Positions 34,901 to 43,900 of a stretch of DNA of 64,000 bases are shown in pieces; the first letter of the stretch is position 1, and each line of letters starts with the position of its first letter. The position numbers and the translations under genes are program-made. The notes beneath the pieces were generated by a model, which saw only the letters and a program-made list of their open reading frames with translations, was not told the DNA's origin and did no database searches. Origin of the DNA: Budorcas taxicolor (taxonomy: Eukaryota; Chordata; Mammalia; Artiodactyla; Bovidae); assembly GCF_023091745.1 (NCBI RefSeq), contig NC_068925.1, positions 4,030,001 to 4,094,000 of the forward strand, written 5' to 3'.

Positions 34901-37900
34901 TGGGGGGGGATGGTGGTCACACAAAACGTTGCTACTGTTTATTTGACTTTTCATTGTGAAAATTTTCAAATATACTAAAAATAGAGATTAGAATAAGTGA
35001 AGCCCACCTCTTAGACTTAGTAATTGTTAACGTTCTGCCATATTTGTTTCTTCGACACAGGCTTTAAAAGTCTCTTACAGATAAGGACTTTTTTCTTTCA
35101 AATATAACTACAGTGTCACTATTATACCCAACAGAATTAATAATAATAAACAAAATAGTAACTCCATAACATTACCCAGCAGCCAGTTCATGTATGTTAA
35201 CTCCAGTTATTTCAGAAATATCTCTTACATTTGGCTTATTCAAATCAGTATCCAAACAAAGTCCACACTTTGCTTTTGGTTGATACGTCTTGCTAAGTAT
35301 TTTTAATCTATAAAACTTAACCCTCTTTTCATTATATTATTTATTTGTTGAAGAAATGGATCATTTCATTTGTCTAATAAATTTCCCACATTCTGATTTT
35401 CAGATTGTGTCCTTGTGATATTGTTTAACATGTTTCTCTGTCTCTTCTATTTTTGGTGAACAAATAGTGCTTGAACAAATAGTGTTTGGATGGATTCAAG
35501 GTTAAATTTTTTGCCAAGATTTCATAGGTAGTGCTTCATACCTTTATTGCATCACATGAGAGCCATGTAAGGTCTATGTATCCCTTTTTCAGTGGTGGTA
35601 ATATTTTGTGGGCTTTATGTGATGTTACCCTGACCATCTGTTAAAAAGGTCCCCCTCCCCTGCCCCTGAAGAACCTTTTTTCCTAAAGGTTTTAGTTTTC
35701 TGTTATTTGAATGCCAATTTGCCTGACCTTTTGCTTGATTCCACATATTTTAAATATTGTCTTTTGAGTTTAATTTATTAGGATTGTGAAGGAAACTGGC
35801 TGCTTTGGGGTCTGAAGTATGGTGTGTTAGAGATAAGTGAATAAACTATAGATAGCTAAAATATAACCCTCTCCCTCATTTCCAAATAATGAAACTTTTT
35901 TCTTTCTCCATTCCTACATGAAGCCCTTTTGTGAGTTTCAGATTAGATTTTAGGTGACGTTGTTCTTTGAAGAAAACCCAAGTTGGTAATCTCTTTAGAT
36001 TGGGTATTTTTCAATAGTTTACTGAAACAAACAGGTTGGAAAAAAAAAAAAACATTTCTAATAAAGATTTACTCTTTACAGTGAGAGCAAAGAGACTCTG
36101 CTCTCATACTGAAGTGTAAGTTTGAACTTGCATTGAATTTTGAAGCCTGTTGGTTTCACTGAGCCACTTCACCCATCTGTAAAGCTCTGTTTTAGAGGGA
36201 AGGCCTTACAAATGATACGACACTTTTTTGAAGTTCAGGCACTTGTGAAATAGTATGGTTTTCCTAGGATAGTCACTATTGTCTTGAAATACACAAGTAA
36301 TTTTATATTTGCTGATCTATTCTTCCAGTAAAATTTGCTTTCTGATTGATCTGTTCTCTAAATATCTAGAGTGAGCATAATTCTCACTTTTTCTCTCATT
36401 TTCTTTCTTCTACTTCCTCATCAGAATTTAACATGCTGTATATTAAATGAACTCTGCTCTAACAGACATTTCAATTTATCCTCACAACCCTATGAGGAAG
36501 GTCTGGAGATGAAGAAACTGAGGATTTTTGAGTTTTTTTTTTTTTAAATAGAATGAGTAATTTGCCCAAAATGAGATGCCACTGATAAGAGAGCAGATAT
36601 TTGTGACTGTCCCACCCTTGCTCTTTCCTTTATGCCACACATTGATGTCTCTTTAATCCCTGCTTTTAAAAAATTTGCCCCAATTAATTTTTTAACACAT
36701 TTAAAAAAATCTGAACATTAAATCTTTAAAACATTCTTTGTTCTTTAATTTATCACTTTTAAATAATTTCACTTACAAAAATGTTTCAAAGATACTAAAA
36801 AGAGTTCCCAGATTCCCCAGTGGTACTAACTGATACAATTGCAGTACAGTGATCAAAACCAGGAAATTGCCCCAAAGTAATTTTGACTGGTTGTCTCTTC
36901 TGAATTTGAACTTGCATTAGTGCTTGTGGTTGGCCATCTCTGTTGCTCTTCATAAATTGGATTGCATGTTTTTTATTTGAAAGGACAAATGAGAAAACTG
37001 CTTTCCCTATCAGTTACTTTATACCTTTGCAAATAAAGTAAACCTTTTATTTTGATGGTTGAAGAAATGAAGGTGGTTCTTTATAAATTATTTCTCCAAA
37101 TTTCCACATGTATTCGAATAAAATGAAATTTATATGACAAATTTTGTATTGAAATTTCCTTGTACATTGTAGTTTTCACTGATAATTTCTTTTTGCTTCT
37201 AATTGTTTTAACCTAAGTAAGGTAGTATATAGAACTAGAAATGACAGTAATCAAATTACTTTATTGAAAAATGCTTCACTGCATTGTATGTTAATTGATC
37301 TTTAAAAACTGCTGTGCTCAGAAAATGCTGGCTCTTAAAACTTTTAGTATCTTCATTTTATCTATAAAAATGCTTCTAGAAATACTGCTCTTTATAATTG
37401 CAATTTTGAAAATATTTGCTCTGTGCCAAACAACTGATTTGTCAGACCTGTTGTGGGATCTGTAGCCTTTCTCTGGAAGTCTTTATTGGATGAGGAGTGA
37501 CATTTTCTATTAAGTGTCTTATTTCTGGACCTAGTAGTAGCTGATGAACCCAATCCATGATAGTCTTATTTGAGTGCATATAGTTATGTAGAGCCTTATA
37601 TTATGAGTGGTCCAAGCTTATTAAGTTTTCTGCATCTTTTCTTTTCCTGTAGCTAAATTTGCATCTTCTCTTTGGCTTGAAAAATTTGCAAGGCCTTGAA
37701 ATACATTTTTCTCTGATTATCTAAGTTCTCTCAGGTTATTCTTTCCTTTACTTCTTTTTGTTGGCCTTGAGAGAAACTTTATTTTCTTCCTCTTCCTTAG
37801 GAAATGTTTACAGGAACTGGGAAAAATAAGAGTTATTCATTAAAAAAAAGTATATACCTGGTGATGATAGTTTAAACTGAAATATCATTGACACTTAGAA

Positions 37901-40900
37901 TGTAACTTTACATGAGGGAGCTGTTGTGTCATAAAGCAAACCTAGATTTTTAGATTTCATAATTCTCTATAGCTTTAACACTTGAAAATAAAAATTAAAA
38001 AGTCAAATTTTTTTTTATCGTTTAAAAAAGGCAAACTTGGAATACGCCTATAGGAATTGACAAAATACTCTCCATTATTCCATGCTTGGAATCGCTGTCA
38101 TATTAAATTTGAAAGCATGATATGGAAGAACATTTTTTATTCATTTTTCATTTTTCTTCAATTATATTTTGGTAATATATTTTGAATAGAGCCTCTTTTG
38201 GTCTATGCCATTTTTATTAATTTTTTTCCTTTCCTTTTGGATGAGAGCCTTGGCCAGTCACAATTAGGGATCGAGCCTGGCTTCAGGGTTGTTTGCTGAG
38301 GTCCTTTTGGTGTGGAAAGAATGGCTATTACCAGGGAAGGTTTTCCTTTTGTTTTACTTGCTATCCAGATGCTGCTCAGACTCTCGCTATCGCACAGGAG
38401 CACAGTATGGATATTCCAAGTCAAGACCAACTGAAGGTAAAATCACCACACGGTGACTTCTTTTGTTGTACAGAGTGGCCCCTTCTCTGTACCTATGATC
38501 TTGGACTCCCAAGACCTTTCCTGAATGTGGTAAGAATTTAATAAGAAAGGTTCTTGGGAGTTCAAAGACTAGGGACAGAGCGAACCTTCTCTGTTCTGCC
38601 CATAACAGAGTTCCAGTCTCTGAATCTTTCTTTGGGATGTAGCACTTCCGATCTTCAGTTCTTCCAGTTGCATTTTCTTGGGGCTTGTGTGTGATGGTGT
38701 ATGTATATAGGTGTTTGAGGAAATTGCTTGATTAGATTTTAACAGACTTGTTGCAAATAAGTTCATGTCAGGCCATTTCTTAAAGCTTCCCTAAACCTGC
38801 AAAACCTTTATGATCATCTTGGTATATGTTTTCTGCATTATGCCTAATTCTGTGTAGGCTAGAGGCTTTATATTGATAGCCTGTTTGTAACAGTAGATTT
38901 TGACCTTTGGTGCAGATTTTTTTCCCACAGTGGGTTAAGAGGTTGCCTGTATTTGATGACTGTTGTGAACTCCAGAGTTTTCTTTCCTGGTGCGTAACCC
39001 ATTGTGTCGCACACTCACTGGAGAGCTGGAATGGAACTGCTACATCCCCTGGTCACAGTCATTTCTGCTGTACTGATGGGCGCCTTTCGCTTCCTTTCAG
39101 CAAAGTGTAGAGGAAAGTTCCAATTCCAGGAAAAGAACTGAAGAAGGCAATATTCCCACGCTGCCTACCTCACAGTATAAATGCAAAAATTCTAGGGAAG
39201 GTAAGTTTTGGATTAAAACTATGTAGACTTTTCTTTCTCTTTCTTCTTCTGGTGTTTACTTTTAGAAATGGCATCTATTAAGACCGTTACATCGAGAACT
39301 CAAAAAATACTAACGCTGTCTCTTATGTGATGTAGCAGCGGTATATGTCATACCTATTTTCACTCTTTTCTGAAACCTTTTCTTTATCCTGCTTACTACT
39401 GTTAACTTTGAAGAAGATGGTAGTTCTCTTTTAGCAACACATGGTGACCAGGATGGAGCAAGACCATCTTTAGCTAGCATGCTAATAGAAGATAGCCATG
39501 CATTCATCAAGTTGCCACCTGGTAACTCGGGTGCCTTGGCGTTTTAAATCTTGGCTCCCCTGTATATATTTGATCTGGTTAGAATTTTATTTTTATTTGT
39601 CTGCTTGAGGCAAAGGCTAATTTTCATGTATTTGTGAAGTTTGCAAGGATGGTAAAATGGACCTAATGTCTCAGAGCCAAGAATGAGACATAAGAAGCCT
39701 AGTGGTTCCTGTATCCTTGGATGGCAGTCATTAGATCTTTCCCATTCATATTAGATATAGTGCAGTCGGGTTAAGTGAGTTGAGCAGCATTTCAGAAGTT
39801 TCCCCTAAACCCTGCTTTATAAAGTCTTTCCTAAACTCTTTCCTGCAAAGATAATGTAAAGTCATAAATTTCTGAAAGATATTTTACGGCATGATGGTTT
39901 CTAGTGTAGGTACCTGACTCACATTTGCACAAGTGGCAGGTTAGACCTCTAGCAACATCCCAGAAGGTTATGATGCTACAGTTGTTGTAAATGATAAATT
40001 TTAATCTGTTTATTATGTTAGGTTGTTTTCTTTAAATTGCTTTGAATATAAGCTGAATTTTGGGCCATCTAGTTAGTTAGCTGGGAGCTTATTTCCGTCT
40101 GTATGGCCCTAAGTGTGTAATTTTGTTTCTTTAAATACAAGCCTTTGCTTATTCTCTACTCAAAGGGCTGTTTAATATATAACAACAGCCAAGACAAGAA
40201 ATTGTAGTTCATGATGTAAATTTTCAGAATTAATAGCTTAATATTCTCAAGGATGTGTATAGGTAGAAAGTACAGAATTTTTACATATGGAAAGAATGGC
40301 CTTTTTTTCATTCCCTTCAGAAGAAGGTACAGAGCTTGAATAAGATAAGAGTTGAAGATAAGTTTAGTGTGATACCATCTGAAAATTAGGTTTCTCATAA
40401 TTTCAGCAGTGAGTAAATAAAAGGTAGTTGAAGTTTCCCTGAGCACAGGTATACCTTTTAATAGGAACAGCATAATTTGTAAGTAGATAGGGTAACTGTT
40501 CTGGCAAGGATCCATTTATTGCAGACATTTTTTCAACTGTATGTACCTTAGCACATTTAAACACCTTTAGTTGCCATTGGCATGCCTAGTGTATTAGGAA
40601 GAGGTAGAGAAGAGTAAGAAAGTACAGCAAAAAAGATTGGACAGTGGGAAAGAATGAAAAGAATTTCATGTGGTAGCAACAAACTTACGTTAGTAACTCC
40701 CTTGAGTATCATTTAGATGTACAACACAAGATCTTTTATTTGGAATGTGTGGGCCCTTCCTATGTCCTGGATTTGCAATATTTCCAGCTTTTAAATATCT
40801 TAGCTCCAGAAGAGCCTGTTGATCCAGAAAGGACATAGATGTGTGTTTATTTGGACAGCCTAGAGTTCAGTGTTTCATAGTGGTTGTTACCTACTGAAAC

Positions 40901-43900
40901 ATATGAATCATTGAGAAACATCCGAAAATATGTGGTACTAGTGAGACTGCCTTGACAGCCTTGTGATTGCTCAGGATGGTCTGTGCACCTAGTTTCTGTC
41001 TCAAGGGTTGGGCCACTATGCCGTCACCATTTGCGGTCACGAGTCAAGTCATTCCTTAGTTGTTATAGTGGTGGGCATGTTTAAAATGCCACCAGGTGAC
41101 CATTTAGAAATCCTTTTAGAACAGTGTCATTGTTTGGATGCTTTCAGAGTTTATGTTTCTCGATGAATGACCTCTAGTTTCATTATTTGCTAATGAAATC
41201 TATAAGCAGAGGAAGGAGATTTGGGCTTTGCAACTGATACAGGTATTTGATTTCTGATTCTTTCTTACCGGGAAAAGGATTTTCTTTTTGCCTGCCTTGT
41301 ACGAGAAATTTTAAGCATTAGGAAGAGAGTCTTGATTCTTAAGTGTTGTATACAGTTATCATCTTTTCCATTTGACTTTTGTAGATGAAGACTTGGTAGC
41401 AAATTTAACTCAAGAAGAGACGTCAAGACTGGACCTCGGGTTTGAGGAGTGGGATGTAGCTGGCTTGCCTTGGTGGTTTTTAGGAAACTTAAGAAATAAC
41501 TATACACCTAGAAGTAATGGCTCAACTGATTTACAGACAAATCAGGTAAATTTCACATTTGAAGAGGAACTTTTTTTTCTTTTGATGGAGTGACATTCTT
41601 GATTACTCTTGAAACATACATTACCTTGTCTAAGAATTCCCATTCAGTGCTAGGACTTTTCAGTGCCGTCTATATGCATGCAATGCTCAAATCTGTCTCT
41701 TCAGCCCTGATGTCTCTCCTCAGTGCCCAGCTTCCACATCTAACTGCCTACTCAACACTGGATGACCTGACATTCTCCATGTTCAAAACAGAACTCTTGG
41801 GACTTCCCTGGTGGTCCGTGGCTAAGATTCTGTGCCCCCAAGGCAGGGGGCCAGGTTTGATCCCTGGTCAGAAAATTAGATCCCATACTCTAGAACTAAC
41901 AGTTTGCATGCTGTAAGTAATGATCCTGTGTGCTATAATTAAGACCTGGCGCAACCAAATAAATGTTTTTTAAATCCCAAAAGAAAGCTGTCGATATTTT
42001 CATTAAACATTTATTATTGTCTGTTTGGCTGCGCCGATCTTAGCTGCAGCATGTGGAAGCTTTAGTTGGCAGCATACAAGCTCTTAGTTGCTGCATGTGG
42101 GGTCTAGTTCCCTAACCAGGGATCGAACCTGGGCCCCCTGCACTGGGAATGCTGAGTCCCAGCCTCTGGACCACCAGGGAAGTGTTTCCTTTTACTTACG
42201 TCTTCCTTCTACTCAGTTATTCTAGCCATGCATCCAGAGACTTCATTGATTTCTCTCTCTGTCATATACCGTGTTCAGGTTGTCCACTCTGTTTCTAAAG
42301 CATACCTGAGGCCTAGCCACTTTTTATTACTTCCATAGTTGAATCCATCACCATTCTGCTCTTTTATATTCCCCGTTGCGCTTCTTTGTGTTATTGTATT
42401 TTGTTTGTGTATCTGTTGTCTGTTTGACCCCATTGAAATATAAGTCCAGGGCTTTTAATTGACCACTCTTTTCTATTGCTTTTATTGACCACTCTATTCC
42501 TATTGCTTAGTAAGTAGTACCTGCTTCGTATCTGACACATAATAGACACTATTTGTTCAGTAAATGAATGGACATATACAAATAAAATAATCAGTTGTCT
42601 CATGAATATTGTAGAAAAGCATGTCATAAAGTATCCGTAGATGAGTGTGAAAATAAAGTTATATTTAAAGTTGTTTAAGAATTAAGAAAGAAGTGTTATA
42701 TACCAGCTTTTCCTCAATAAAACAGAAGAATTCAGAAAGGGGATAGAGGTTTGCATTATCATCAGTATCTCTCATATTTCTTTAATAAACATCATTGAGT
42801 TACAGGGAAGAACATGTCACAATTAACAGAAAGTTGTCTAGGTCCTCAGATTGCCACCTGTGAAAAGGAATGTAGATGGATTTTATTTAGTTGAGCAGCT
42901 AAGAGTTTTTAGCTTTTAAGCACTTCATTGCTGTTTCTCTAGTGTTACTATTAAAATAGAAAATTCCTTGCCAAGTACTCTCATATCCACCCATTAGTCT
43001 ATACATAGTCACTGCCAAGTAGATATTTGTTGAATGAATAGAAATCTGTAGAAGAAAGGCGAGGCATTCTTTTGAGATGTATGAGGACATTGACTTTTGG
43101 GCTCATCTACTTTGGTTCAACTGGCACCCCACTCCAGTACTCTAGCCTGGAAAATCCCATGGATGGAGGAGCCTGATAGGCTGCAGTCCATGGACTCGCA
43201 AAGAGTTGGACACAACTGAGCGACTTCACTTCACAAAAACTGATGTTTGTTTTTTTCTGTTAGGATATAGGTACTGCCATTGTTTCAGACACCACAGATG
43301 ACTTGTGGTTTTTGAATGAGTCAGTGTCAGAGCAATTTGGTGTTGGAAAAAAAGTTGAAGCTGCTGATCCTGAACAGACAAGTGAAGAAGTAGGGAAAGT
43401 GACAGACAAAAAGGTATGTTGTGGAGGAATTTCACACTGATTGTGCTTATGTACACGTAGTATAGCTTCTTCAGATCGGTTCACCGGACACTGTGCTGCT
43501 TTGTGCAACAAATGACTCGTGTAATCTCCTCTTTTCATTTTTTAATACTTTACCCAGTTTTAAGATTTACATTAAGTTAACCAGGCCTGTCTTAAAAATA
43601 GGATAGGACTTTGTGGATCACAGAAGTGAGGTTTTAATTTTTAGAATTTTAAAGTTTAGAAGACACTCCCCACATTTTCTCATGTAATCCCATTTTATTC
43701 TTATGAATGCCTTCCTAGATTCTCAAGATAAACATTTCTATATTTAATAATTTATACCCTGATACTGTTTATTTAAATACATAAATTTGGGAACGCTCGC
43801 CCTTTCTGAATGCTGAAGAGATCTTTGGTAGCCCTCTTTGGTGCTTTTCAATCATTTATTCTACTGAAGTGTCAGCTAGGTATGTACAGAATCATGTTTT

